Shown here: positions 13,301-25,739 of the stretch, one piece after another | How positions within the stretch are numbered: position 1 is the stretch's first letter | Layout: every line of letters starts with the position of its first letter | Assembly: GCF_964340395.1 (NCBI RefSeq) | Contig: NC_135563.1 | Location: 6,223,922 to 6,287,921 of the forward strand | DNA: 64,000 nucleotides | Direction: 5' to 3' | Source: Glandiceps talaboti | Taxonomy: Eukaryota > Hemichordata > Enteropneusta > Spengelidae | The notes under the pieces: generated by a model | Seen by the model: only the letters and a program-made list of their open reading frames with translations | Databases searched by the model: none | What the model was told of the DNA's origin: nothing | Made by a program: the position numbers and the translations under genes

Positions 13301-14891
13301 AATTGTAATAAAAAATTTCAAAATCATACAAGGAGACTTAATTTCACCCAAGTGACCCTTAGAAAAAGGTTTTATAGCAGCCTATAGACATATTTCATAA
13401 ACATTTTATAGTACTTTTATATAACTTTTCATATTTCTCAAACTCTAGCATCTCACAAATAAATATGCAAATTCAGTGTGATAGTTTCAACTTTATAGTA
13501 TGATGGGTCAGAACTTTAATATATATAATGATTGGGAGGCATGGTGTTTGTCAACAACAACAACAACAACAACAGCAACAACAACAACATGAACGACAAA
13601 CTTCATCCAGGCATGTATCAGATGACCAATGGTGAACTTCTCAAGTAGTGGTGAATTTCTCATTTCTCATATTAAACTGTGTTTGTAAATTAGACAACCT
13701 CAAGTTCATGGCCATTGACCTGTTTTATCTGATTACCTAATTATAAGGCAGACACTGGATGTCTTTGCTGTGGTCCTGAAATACCTTGGGGTACTTAGGA
13801 ATCTGGAGATATGAAATATTAATACTTGCTTAATGGACTGACAGAGTGAGTAGTTATTTGATACTTTGGTCCAATGTATCAGACACCCTAGTCTCGTTCT
13901 TGTACGAGGCATCACGATTACTACCATCATCTCCACTCATGTATAGGGAAAGTCCTTTAATATTCTAACACAGAAATCTGTGCTACCTGCGCTGGGTGAA
14001 GGGTAAACAGTGCATGTCAGTAGTAATTCATCACAAATTGACAGACAGTTGCAATTGGTAGACTATTGCTCATTAACCAAACTCCACCTCTTCAGTCTGA
14101 AATTAACATCATGTGGGGACACGATAATGTTGTCACATTTATATGAATGCAGTCAGGGGTAGCACAGATTTGTGTGTTAGAATATTAAGGACTTTCCTTA
14201 AGCTGCCTTAAGTTTAAGCTGCCAATCCTAATCATTATTTTAAGTATTTAAAACAACAAAATAAAAGAAATTCTTTGTCTTCTTGACCTTATGACACATC
14301 AGTTTTCTTTCCCCAGTGATGTCTGTAAGTATTTCACCCAACTATCACAGAAGGGGTATTCTGACAGACATTTTGTTTGGTATTGAATTGAAGCAATATA
14401 TTTCAAAATTATGAAAAAGATAATATGAAATGAAATTCCGACCTACCTACCCTATTTTCTGAGGCCATGTTATTGGGAAACACGTAATTATTATTTTTCG
14501 CTTTAGAATGATCATCGTTGTGGACAACAAAGTCCAAACTTTTTGGTCATGACTACGTTACAGCAACATGACTGCTGCCTTAGAACTGATAATTAGTACA
14601 CCTTATTTTAAAATGTAAGTTGATGACATATTTGAAGAACTATTTTTAGGGAGATACGGTTTAGAAATGTTATAGTAAAAGTAGAAGACTGACCTGAGAT
14701 GAAAGAAGATGAAGATATATTTATATTCATTGAGAGCATACACATCTTTAGTGTCAAAGGTCAAGATGTAGTGAACATAAATCAATATACTTTGAAGCTA
14801 CATAATTTGATGCTGTGTTTTCTACATGTTTCCAGTGAATTGAATTATTTCTTCCAGAATTTATTAGAATAATGAAATATATTGAATGAAA
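10323..14891. other. Non-coding stretch with short microsatellites
   Basis: No gene recognised. It holds a TTTG/GGTT microsatellite (12170-12212), a purine-rich G tract (about 12421-12450) and a (CAA)n tract (about 13553-13590). Open frames on both strands are short and unlike any family I know. Confidence 0.4.
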
Positions 14892-15213
14892 GTGGCCATA
14901 TGCATGATAATGATAGTTATTTTGGATGTTTTAGTGATAAAACCAGTCTACTATGTTTTTCTACTCGAAAAAAAAACATGTGAAACAACATACACTGAGT
15001 CCTTGTTTGTAGCTCAATATATTGCAAAATGCTAGAAAGTGTCTAAAAATGTGTTGTTACATGTATAATAATATACATTTCATGTTTTTTATTTTTTTTT
15101 TAAATTATTGAGTTACAAACAAGGACTTGGTATATGTTTTTTCAAGTACAGCAAGAGTTGTTTTATGAATTGAAAATCCAAAGTAAATACACAATTCTAA
15201 TCCATGTGGTGAC
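14892..15213. mobile_element. Palindromic MITE, family P, copy 2
   Basis: It starts GTGGCCATATGCATGAT and ends CCATGTGGTGAC, the inverse of the start. The internal strings CTACTATGTTTTTC and GAGTTACAAACAAGGACTTGG match copy 1 and copy 3. Its halves are imperfect reverse complements and it has no open reading frame. Confidence 0.7.
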
Positions 15214-17732
15214 TGTAAGAATTCATGGTTATTGATAATACTCAAACTGTTCTGTTGTCAAATTTGTTTTCTTTAATACTGAATTCATTTATGAACTCGT
15301 GGAAAGTTGTTGAAAGCAGTTGAATTTCAAACCAATTCCAGAAAGTCCTTAGAAGTTTTAGAAAAAAAATTTGATATATGTAGAAATTCCTTTTAAATGA
15401 AATTTATGAATTTCAAATATTTAGTAATGAAATATTGAAAAAAAGATGGCCACTGCCATAGGGATGATTGCATAATGTTACACAAGCTCAATGAATAAAC
15501 TTTGTTCATTTAGGGGGAGGAGGGGATATGATTGCTGAACTTCATTTTTGCACTTCTAACCAAAATTTTGAACATTTTCAAGTCTTCAATGATAAAATGT
15601 TCTGTATTTACTACTGAGATGTTGATATGTTATTGCTAATGTGATACACAGTGCTGGGTTTCAGATTAGTATTTTAATGTGTTTACCATATTTCCACAGA
15701 ATCGTAGCTGTTTGACTGCTACAATTCTCACCATGGTTATATTTAAATGTGTCAATGTCGCACTTGTTAATGTTCGTTTATGGGTGAAGGGGTTTTGACC
15801 TAAACAAACAAAGTTCATCTATTGAGCTTGTGTGACATTATACGATCATACCCTTTACAAGTCAAGTTTCCATTATAGCAACTCAAATGACAAATTCTGT
15901 TGGTGAGATGCACTACAAATATTCCTGGAAAATATCAATAGTTGACCAAGAAGACTCTCAGATATTAAAATGATACTCTTACAAACTAGAATGTCCGTGA
16001 TTTTTCAAAATACTACAGGAATGTCCTTAAAACTTGGAAAGCCTGCAGAATGAATTCTATGTATTAATTTGAAAAAAATTATAAATTATTGAAATTCCTA
16101 TTGTCAGATAACTTCAAGTGAACTTTGCATCACAAATTATTGGTTGTTATAATGTAAAACCTCACATTACTCTTGAAAAAGGGAATAATTAATACTTGAA
16201 CAAGAAATTCTAAAACTTGTAAACTCATGTGCATGCAAGGCAGAAATATAAGAACAGCAATGAATAAGTCACTATTTTAAAGATTTTGTGTTGTGTTTTG
16301 ATGAAATTTTGATTTTGTTAGAGATAGAGGAAGTTTCATATTTAATATAAACATGAAAATCTTTGAAATTAGTAGTAAAACAGTGGAAATGAAAAGTATA
16401 TTCTTGTATTAATTTTATCTGTATTTCCTTCACTGATTGCATACTTATCAATCTCGTGGCATCTCTAGATAGTGTGTTTGTCTGAGAGCCATAGAGAATT
16501 TGTACTATCCAGTGGTTAGACAAAACACAACATACTTGTTTATAGCCTTGGTGTAACTCATGTAAACACTAGATGTTTTCTAAGCTGGTTATTAAGTAGG
16601 CAAGCATTTCTGTCCACAGTTCAGACAAGAGACTCTGTAATACCACTGAGGCGTATACCATGTCAAGTATTTGGTATGGAAGGACGTACGCGTGAGAGAC
16701 TAAAAACCATTCCAAAGTTGAATATTTGACATGTCTAGCATTATGACGTCTGTGAAGTCATACCAATCGATATCGGTCAAGTGGTTCTACTTGCATAATA
16801 CATGGGTCTAATGACAATTTGTAAACTAGTATAATAGGAATTAATGTATAAGATCTTGATTGTATGACGTGTGTGTATTATTCATCGGTGTAGAGGTATA
16901 AAACGGGTGAGAATTAAAGTCACCTTTGTCATATTAGATTCAAATCATTTCATGGTAAGTCAAGCATATTACAAGCAATAATACACCATATAATCGTTTC
17001 GGCATGAATGAAGATGTGAAGAAGAGAAACTGGAGTAGAGTTACTTTGTCTCAAGCAGATTCTGAGTCAAGTCGGGAAATATGCTATCTGTTGATTTCTT
17101 GACACATTGTTGTCATGGTAACAATATGAAGGTAGTCATCTATAGTTTTAAAATTACAACGGATGTCACACTGTAGTCTAGTTGTGGTTGCCAGGGAAAC
17201 AAAGGGTCATTGAAAGGTTGAAAGGTCACGATGCATAACATTTTTCACTTGAATTAAAATAAAGAGCTAAATTCACTTTCAGGACATCATGATGGGAACA
17301 GTGATATTTGATAATATTTTAAAGTTTTGATTTTTGATTTCGGAGCAAAGATTTATTCAAGAATATTGACTTTAGCAAAGGCAGTCTGCCTTGAAATTCT
17401 GGCATTGTGTGTAATGTAAGCTAAGTTTGTGTGTGGTCATGTTTATGCAAGGTCAGAGGATTTCTGCCAATTAATCTCATCCTAGACTCTATAAGATATT
17501 AGATGTGGTTAAGAAGTGTCCTTCAATACTAGATAAATGTTTATTGATATTGAACCAGTTGTGGAACCCCATTGCATGCCGATACATAGGAATACAAACA
17601 AGCACTTACAGACCTTTAATTGTTACAGTAACTTTGTTTTAAGCTTGAAATTGTAGTCCCACAGTGAGAATGCGAAATTATGATAATATATATAGCTGAC
17701 TGAATGAGTTTGAAAGTATGTATATATTTTAT
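15214..17732. other. Non-coding stretch, no gene seen
   Basis: AT-rich with no supported coding exon. A weak inverted pair (CCATGTCAAGTATTTGG near 16658 and its approximate inverse near 16715) hints at another decayed hairpin element, which I do not call separately. Confidence 0.4.
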
Positions 17733-17817
17733 TAGCACAACTGAACTGAGGTTCAGTAGTGCTATAGGAATCGCCCGGCATCTGTCTGTCTGTCTGTCTG
17801 TCTGTGTGTGTGTGTGG

Positions 17818-17854
<37 letters not shown>

Positions 17855-19135
17855 CAACTTAAAGTCAAAAACCACTGAACCGATTGCCACGATATTTGGT
17901 GGGTTCACTACCTTGGGTGTCTAGTTGGGAAATTGTTCAAATCAAAATGATCGCATCAGAGGTGTGTGATTTGGGTCAAAAAATGTGATTTTTGGTCAAA
18001 AAACTTAAACTCAGAAACTACTGGGCAGATTGGTGCAAAATTTAGTGGGAACATTCTTAAGGGGGTGTAAAGGAAGATTTGTTCATGACGGGATGATTCC
18101 ATCAGTGATATGCAAATTAGGGCTAAAAATGTGTCTTTTTGGTTAAAAATCTATAATTCCAAAACTACTGAGCAGATTGGGCTGAAATTTAATGGGGATG
18201 CATCTAGGGATGTATGGACAAAGAAATATTAAGCATACCATGATTCCATGAGTGATATGCAAATTAGGTGTAAAAATGTTCATTTTTGGTCAAAAACTTA
18301 TATCTCAAAAAGTACTTGGTCACCGAGTCTGAAACTTGGTGAGATGTTTCTGAGTGTTATTCTTCAAAACATTTTGACAAAATTGGCTCTAGCGACCATG
18401 ACCACGCCCTTAGCAACAACCAAATGGCAGTATATTTTGGTCAAATAACAACATCATATGGTAGGCAAATGAGTAAACATTCAAAAAATGTATGCAAATA
18501 CTGTAGCAACCATGACCACGCCCATAGCAACAGCCAAACGGTCGTGTATTTCACAAAGATAACAACAGGAATTAATAGACAATTGAATAAACGTTCAAAA
18601 AATGTATGTAAATTTGCCTAGCAACAAGACCACGCCCATAGCAACAGCCAAATGATCACATATATTGCAAAGATAACAAAGGGGATTAATAGACAATTAA
18701 ATAAACATTCAAAAAATGTATGTAAATATGCCTAGCAACAAGACCACGCCCATAGCAACAGCCAAATAATCACATATATTGCAAAGATAACAACAGGAAT
18801 AGAAGACAAATGAATAAACATTAAAACAATGTATGCAAGTGTGCCTAGCAACAAGACCAAGCCCATAGCAACAGCCAAATGATCACATATATTGTGAAGA
18901 TAACAATGGGGATTAATAGACAATTGAATAAACATTCAAAAAATGTATGTAAATATGCCTAGCAACAAGACCACGTCCATAGCAACAGCCAAATGATAGC
19001 ATATATCGTAAAGATAGCAACATGGTTGGATAGGCAACTGGATAGTCATTCACCAAATGAACACTTATTGTTAGCATGTTAGCATTTTTAAAAACTGTAC
19101 AGTTGTGCTACAACGCCATTGGCGGTATTTTAATA
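17733..19135. mobile_element. Helentron/pearl-like non-autonomous element
   Basis: The left part has TAGCACAACTGAAC followed by its own inverse (GTTCAGTAGTGCT), forming a hairpin. Next come a TCTG/TG microsatellite at about 17783-17850, then about three diverged units of roughly 150 bp (each with an AAACTACTG(A/G)(A/G)C(A/C)GATT-like core and a TGATATGCAAATTAG string). A second array of about five units of roughly 115 bp follows, each with AGCAACAAGACCACGCCCAT. The right end has CAGTTGTGCTA, the inverse of the left end, then CAACGCCATTGGCGG, a short hairpin. This layout, a microsatellite beside tandem repeats with inverted ends and a terminal hairpin, is that of mollusc pearl/CvA elements and Helentrons. 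The superfamily call is inference; no protein is encoded. Confidence 0.65.
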
Positions 19136-19830
19136 TTTTTGGGGGGATATGTATGCACTGTATGATTTTATCAAGAAGCTATTTGTAGAGATTCATGTAC
19201 CTTTTTGGTGGAGAATTTGATTATAACCAAGCTCAGTTCATAATGTTTATACTAGCCAGCTGGCAGTGGTATTGAGAGGGAAAAGTTGTTCAGTTTTTGA
19301 TACATTTCAACTTTGAATATACATGAGGAATCTGAGTAGATAGTTTTTGGAATTTTGATTGCAACTCAGAACAGAACAAAAGATAAGGATGACATCAGAC
19401 AATAGGGATTATAAACTATATGAACAGAAAGTATGGTGAGAAAATATAATATAAGACTTTCAGATATGTACAGAACTTGAAACAGACTTTGAAAGAGACA
19501 CAGACTTTGAAACAGATCACTTCCCTTTACTGGATGACAAAAATAAACACTTTCCAGTGTATTTGAAGTGTTGATAGCATAAACACAGCTGTTCCTGTGG
19601 TAGGAATTCAGTTGGCTACTTGAATTGATGAAAAATGACTGTAAATTTCCCCGGAATGGAATTAAAATGGGGAGGGGCTGTGAGTCTCGATGATAGATGC
19701 TAAGTGACATCTTTTGGTTAACATTCAAATTGTACATGTACATAGAAAAAAAAATCATATTTGCATGTGTGTGTGTGGTTGTATATGTGTGCATGTTTGT
19801 ATATACTTGTATATACCAGCAATCTGATTA
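19136..19830. other. Non-coding stretch, no gene seen
   Basis: The 142-codon minus-strand frame at 19366-19794 is low-complexity, contains no recognisable domain and runs through a TG-rich tract. I treat it as chance. Confidence 0.45.
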
Positions 19831-20020
19831 AAAACTGATGTGGTGAAAGCAGCTAAATGCTTTATTTACCTAAATTTCCATCGTTTTGTGTTGTGTTGTG
19901 TTGTTTTTGTTCCGAGTGATCGTGGGAAGGTGCTGATCACTCGGAACAAAAACAAACAACACAAAACGATGGAAATAGAGGTAAATAAAGCATTTACCTG
20001 CTTTCACCACATCGGATTTT
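19831..20020. mobile_element. Near-perfect hairpin element (about 190 bp)
   Basis: The left arm (TGATGTGGTGAAAGCAG, then AAATGCTTTATTTACCT, then CCATCGTTTTGTGTTG) is repeated in inverse on the right, ending CTGCTTTCACCACATCGG. The arms are about 85 bp and the loop only about 15 bp. It could extrude as a cruciform or be transcribed as a long hairpin. I infer a hairpin MITE; no target duplication is clear. Confidence 0.75.
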
Positions 20021-20489
20021 GGTGAGATTGATGTACCAGGTAATGCTTGAAAACCTGTTAGTATGACAGCCGGTTTCCATATAATAACTAATGTTATTCA
20101 TCTAAGGACACTTCACAGCTGTCTGTATAAACTAAATAACATTACCATTATCAAAAAAATGCTATTAATTAACAGCCAATTAACCTAATTATAGTGTAAA
20201 TACTTTATCATAATTGGATTGCTATACAAACACCTTCAACAATGTGTGGAGGAAACTAAGCAATCTAAATGCTGGTGACTTTGATGTCTTTTTAAGAGGG
20301 GTTGTAAAAGTTACAACTATTTATTTTACAGCTGAGTGTCAAGGAGTTGTCCATCACTATCAGAATTAATGATTAACAGCTGTATACCCCTCTACTTTAC
20401 AAGTGACAAGTACAAAGCTATAAACAAGATGTATGTTAATTGTTAATTTATTTTGTATCAGATGTTCATGCACAGGGTGCAGCGAGCAT

Positions 20490-20578
20490 GTAATTGATTG
20501 ATCGATCGATTAATGGATCGATCAATTTATTGATTGATTTATTAACTGGTTGAATGATTGATTGATTGAATGATTAAT
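20490..20578. repeat. GATT/GATC tetranucleotide repeat
   Basis: Interspersed TTGA/GATT/GATC units; simple sequence. Confidence 0.8.
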
Positions 20579-21014
20579 TTTTGTAGTGAAATTTGTGTGT
20601 GATATTGCTAAATTGACTCATTGATTTTTGTGGTGATATAAAACTTTTTTTCTTCTTTCCCTGGCTATTTTTCTCTCTTTCAGCTGTATATAATTCTCTG
20701 TTTATTGACTAAGTAAGACATCTTGTCCATTCTCCCCCTCTTATCTAAATTAAAACACCCCTAATCTTATAATTTGCCAAGAGAGCAGTTACATTAACAC
20801 TTTGCTTTATCTCTTATCTTGTGGGAGATTTTTTGCTGTTTATTGCTGCCTGTACCTTACCAAATAACATTATGCTGGAAAGAACAAAATCTTGCACATG
20901 TGCATATATAGCCAAGCAAAGCTAGATTTATATTCAACACTACAGTACATTCTTATTGGAAAAAAGAAGCATTTAATGTAGTCATGTGTGGTCTTTACTG
21001 TATTGATCTGATTT

Positions 21015-21108
21015 CAGACCACTATAAAAGAACAGACTAGCAACGTCTATTGACACCATAACACCAAAAGGAAAGGCCACATTGCTAGTCTGTTCTTTTA
21101 GTGGTCTG
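21015..21108. mobile_element. Short hairpin element
   Basis: The arm with CAGACCACTATAAAAGAACA (21015-21043) is matched by its inverse ending TTCTTTTAGTGGTCTG (21082-21108), with a loop of about 38 bp that carries no gene. I infer a small MITE or solo hairpin. Confidence 0.65.
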
Positions 21109-21129
21109 TGGTCTGATAATTAGGAGCTG

Positions 21130-22229
21130 TAACCTTGATGACAAAAACATGAACATGTTACTAACAACAAAACAAGCAAAGACGAACTTTCTAGATCACA
21201 CTCAAAAGGTGTCTGACCATTAGTTCAAATCTTAGATCGAAAATGAATGATTTATATTACCTTGTCGTCTAATATCCTGATGAACATTAAAAATATTACA
21301 ATTTCTTTTTATCCAGAATGTAGAGTAAAAGTCATATCAACATAAATGTGCAAAAGTTTATGTTATAGATGAACATACAACTCTAGTAATGCAAACTATC
21401 TGTTAATTAACTAGAACAAAACACAAAAACACAGTGTTGTAGTAAATGACACCTTGGGAAGGGAAGGTGCCGGGTAAGGTTGATTGAACAGCTAGAAAAA
21501 AACTAACAGTTTACACTACAACTTCTTGCAAAAACTGCTCCTTGATCATGTGACCAAAACAGTGCATGACATCACAAATAACAATGAGCTCATTATAATA
21601 CTATTAGCTAGGCTTATATTACCCATAATTCAATGTTTGCCCCCCCAAGCATTTACAAGAAAGTCAAGGTCAAACATACACATCACATATTATCTTTGTT
21701 TGAAATGTTCAAATACAAAGAAGTAAAATTGATTCATAAAACTTTAACAACACATACTCCAACAACTCTGAGGATAGAATTATCTATCATGTATTGAATT
21801 AATGTGTTGACATTGAACGCCTTGAATTAGGGCAGCCGTCTGCCTACTTCAAAAGAGAAGGATAGGTCACAAAGTGTTTATAACTTACAGATGTGAGGTG
21901 GGGTATCATATTAATCCGTTGTATTGGCTTTTCTAAACAACCACACCTATAATATACAAACAACTGAATAATTGAAATTATACTGTGGCCGGGTTTTTTT
22001 AATTCACCGCTTTGTTTATTTATATTAAACAAGCTCTGGTTTTCACTATTCATCCAATCATTGTATAGTACATTGCAGTAAAATATGAGTTCTTGATTTC
22101 CTAGTTGAAACTGAGCATCGTTTAGAAAGTCGTAAAGAGGTCAATCACTTTTTGTAGAGAGACTGCATTGTAAACTTTGCGTTGTGGAGAGGAATTAGTT
22201 GCATTTATACACCACGCAAGTTATCAGTG
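21130..22229. other. Non-coding stretch, no gene seen
   Basis: No conserved peptide or RNA gene seen on either strand. Confidence 0.4.
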
Positions 22230-22477
22230 ATTGCCAGAGAAACACCAAATTGAAACTTGTCCCTCATTCATTGTTCAGTGGAGGTCCTTGTCATGAACAC
22301 AGCCTTGTGTCACAAGAGTCAGTAGACATGCATTATGCAACAGTAAAGCATATTCGCAATTGCTTTATTTTGAATGTAGCACTTGAAGTCATGTATAGCT
22401 AACTCCCATGAGACAATGCAATAACCTCCACTGAATATGACTGAGAAACAAGTTTCAACTCCGTGTTTCTTGGCAAT
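22230..22477. mobile_element. Inverted-repeat element (about 250 bp)
   Basis: ATTGCCAGAGAAACAC with AAACTTGT and AGTGGAGGT on the left is matched in inverse by ACCTCCACT, AAACAAGTTTCAACT and GTTTCTTGGCAAT on the right. Arms are about 60 bp with several mismatches, so this is an old insertion. No open reading frame is conserved. Confidence 0.6.
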
Positions 22478-23951
22478 TAGGCATAATGTAATATGTGATG
22501 TAAAATCATCATGAAATGACTCCCCTGAACCCAAAGATTATAAAAATGCCAAGCTTTCCCACAGTGGCTTTAAACCCGACACCCTATATTTAGTGTACAA
22601 GTTATGTATTTTGTTACATAGAGTTACAGAAACCAAGTCATTAAAGGGTTAAAAATCAAATATGTGGTGTTACATGTATAATTTTGATGATGTGGTTTTG
22701 ACATATTTTGTTTCCAATTCAGGCAGCTTCAACATTATATTCTGGTCAACTATAGTAAACTCTTCTGTTGAAATGTTCTAGTTTCTAGTTTCTGCTGATA
22801 GAAGTCAGAAATAATGTGACGGCGGGTATCTGTAAGATTTATATATGTAGCCCTTTGTATCATTTGAGTTTCTTCATATCTCTTGTCACTCACTGTCACA
22901 GTACAGCCTTAGGGTAGTACTGGTAAAGAGTCTACAATAGATCCCCAGTGATGGGGTCAGATACCATATGATAACCTATTCAAGTGCTTGTCTCGGAAAC
23001 TAGCCAACAGCAACACAGAACAGCTAAACAGCTACAGAGAAAGCCAATTTCATCAAAAATGGTGCCTCAGATAGCAAAATTTAAACGACAAAAAAAATCT
23101 GTTTATGACATACCTATTTCAGTAAATAGTTCTTGTAGGTGGAGTACTTTGTTTATGACACTAATATCTTTTCTCCACCCATGATAAAATGTATTAAAAG
23201 TTCAAAAGTTCAAATACTAAGAAAACCCCCCAAACTTTTTCCATACATATATATACACACTGGCTCTGTCTATTACAACTTAATTAGGAGTACAGTTAGC
23301 TGAGCAGAATAAATCAAATCATTATACTTTAAATTTAAAACTTAAAGGTCCAGTTTGGATCGATTAAAAACCCAGTTTGGACCAGGACTAAAATATAGGT
23401 GTGGAAAACAGTTGCCTATTGTAAATAGAGTTATAGAAAAAGTTCACACTGAACAAAAGAATGACCCTATGTATTCCTTTTGGCACCACTGATAAGATAA
23501 CACTATGAAATGCAAAAACTTGGGATTGAAACCCTGGCTGAAAAACTTAAAAAGTGTGTCAACTACAGTGAAGGTTAGGAAATAGTACAGCTGGTAACTA
23601 TCATACAGTGTGGATTGTATATCTGTGTCAGAGTGGTTACAGTTAACATTAAACCATCACATCTTATCTAGTCAACGTGCAACAGTAACATTAAACTATC
23701 TGGGGTGTTTTTCTCCAACTTTTTCTTTTCTTGAAAAGTAGATCAAAACTAATTGTTTTGTCATCTCCAGGAAGAGAGTGATATTGTGGTTTTGTGATAG
23801 TATGATATGTACAGGAGCATTACTAATGTAGAACATACTTTATGTAGGTGACAATGCTACTAAATTACTGTATTGCCTCAGCTCGTCTATATATCTCTTT
23901 GATGAAGGGAGTGATAGGTAGCCAAATTGTACATTTCTGTCGCTGCCTTTC

Positions 23952-23997
<46 letters not shown>

Positions 23998-24586
23998 ACT
24001 CTCTCTCTTTCTCTCTCTCTCTCTCTTCCCCCCTCCCTTCCCCCTCCCACCCTAAGTCAGATAAGGACACAGGTTCTTGTCAGTTTTAGTTTACTTTAAT
24101 ATGATTTCCAAGTATAACAAGATAATGGGCCACCCCCAGATTCTAACAAGTAGGTCAAGTCAAGGATTTCAGGTCGTCATGTTAATGTCAGACTGTATAT
24201 CCAAGTTGTAATAGGTTGTATGCTCCATAAATCACAAAGCAGACATAGATACACTAGTTTGTTTTAAAGTTTAAATTCCTTTAACTTGTCTGGCCTAATT
24301 CTGGGGTCAGTTCAGTGTGATATCATGCTGATAGATACATTTGAACTCACTGGCTTCATAAAGCTTTATCTGGAAATGTGTTGTTTGGCAAAAACATGAA
24401 CATTTCTTGTAAACAGATGAAATTTATACTCATGTTCCTGTGGCTTGATCTTTACAGAAGTTCCTTGGAAACAGTACATGTATATGTAAATTTGAGAAAT
24501 TGAAAAAAAAAGCTTTCTTCCCAGTGTTATAAGTAGAGAAACCATACACTGTTTTATGCTAACTTTTTTTTATCCACCATCTTTAA
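22478..24586. other. Non-coding stretch
   Basis: Apart from the microsatellite at 23946-24045 I recognise no gene, RNA or element end. Confidence 0.4.
23946..24045. repeat. (CTGT)n/(CT)n microsatellite
   Basis: A CTGT run is followed by long CT and C-rich tracts; the frames across it on both strands are artefacts. Confidence 0.9.
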
Positions 24587-24926
24587 AGGTGCACAAACTG
24601 CAACTAGAACGAGTTTTTGAAATATTCTGATTAGATAATGAATTACTCATATTATTGTACACCCTGATCAGTACTGAATCACCTGACCAATTTGTGCAGC
24701 AGTACACATAATATGGTGCAATAAATTCAATCAAATTTATTTTGGGGTCCATACCCAAAAATCAAAACAATCACAATTATAACCTATTGATGTACTACTT
24801 ATGGATACAATTGACCACTAATTAACATGTACAATGACTATCGTTGATATTTTAACAATTTTTAGTTAATATATCGTTGGTTGTGTGATCTAAAAAAATA
24901 TTATTTCACTTACAGTAAGTGCACCT
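24587..24926. mobile_element. TTAA-flanked MITE with AGGTGCAC ends
   Basis: The 340-bp element starts AGGTGCACAAACT and ends AGTAAGTGCACCT, with TTAA directly outside both ends (24583-24586 and 24927-24930). TTAA targets are the hallmark of piggyBac-type transposition. The internal string CCCAAAAATCAA resembles part of the repeat at about 41250 and 52530. No transposase frame is present. Confidence 0.7.
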
Positions 24927-25480
24927 TTAAAATGAATTAATCTGTCAGTGAAATATTACCACAGTCAATTACTGCATTCTTGAGATTTTACTTGCATTAT
25001 TACTGTATAATATTGGCTTTGAAGTTTTAAATTTCCAAAACTTGGCTGATGACATTTCCATCCACAAATTGTCTTCCAGTTCATTGCATATACTTAGCAG
25101 CATGAACAATCTGTGAATAATATTGTGTAGGGAAATCTGAAGACATTTGAATGTTGTAATTCAGACATAGAAGTTAATGGTCAATGACCTAAATCCTAGT
25201 TAGAGTGTAGGGCAAATAAACCAGATAAGACCATAAAGAAACATTTATTGGAATACTTTATCAAAATTAACATCATTCAATTGTAAGTATGTAGGAAAGA
25301 TGTATAAAAATGACGTTTTCTCTTGAAATTATAATATTTGTACGAATTCTTGCCAACTACATAATATATCTTTAGCAAGTCTTCATTTCTGCATTGTTTT
25401 CATGAATATTGCAATGTTACTTTTAAACCTGCACTAAGCTGTATAACTGGAATGTTATTTTTTCCGACGAGACAACAAAA

Positions 25481-25481
<1 letters not shown>

Positions 25482-25522
<41 letters not shown>

Positions 25523-25542
25523 CACTACCACTACCACTACCA

Positions 25543-25592
<50 letters not shown>

Positions 25593-25595
25593 GTA
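25482..25595. repeat. (ACT)n microsatellite
   Basis: About 38 triplets of ACT with a central ACC-rich stretch. The poly-Thr frame covering it is a repeat artefact. Just right of it, GGGTGTACAATATTACAAGTA matches a motif in the duplicated segment (GGGTGTACGATATTACGAGTA near 41327 and 52616). Confidence 0.9.
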
Positions 25596-25739
25596 ACTAA
25601 CTGCTCAGGGTGTACAATATTACAAGTAAGTCACATGTATCTAAGAAAAAAAGTTTCAAGAAAAATTTCAATTGCAACTTCAATTATCTTTGAAATCTTC
25701 AACTACCATGTTAAAAATAAAAAATGTAATTAAGAAAAG

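Noticed and set aside
25452-25733. Poly-Thr frame
   Set aside because: Produced by the (ACT)n tract; the flanks match a dispersed repeat.
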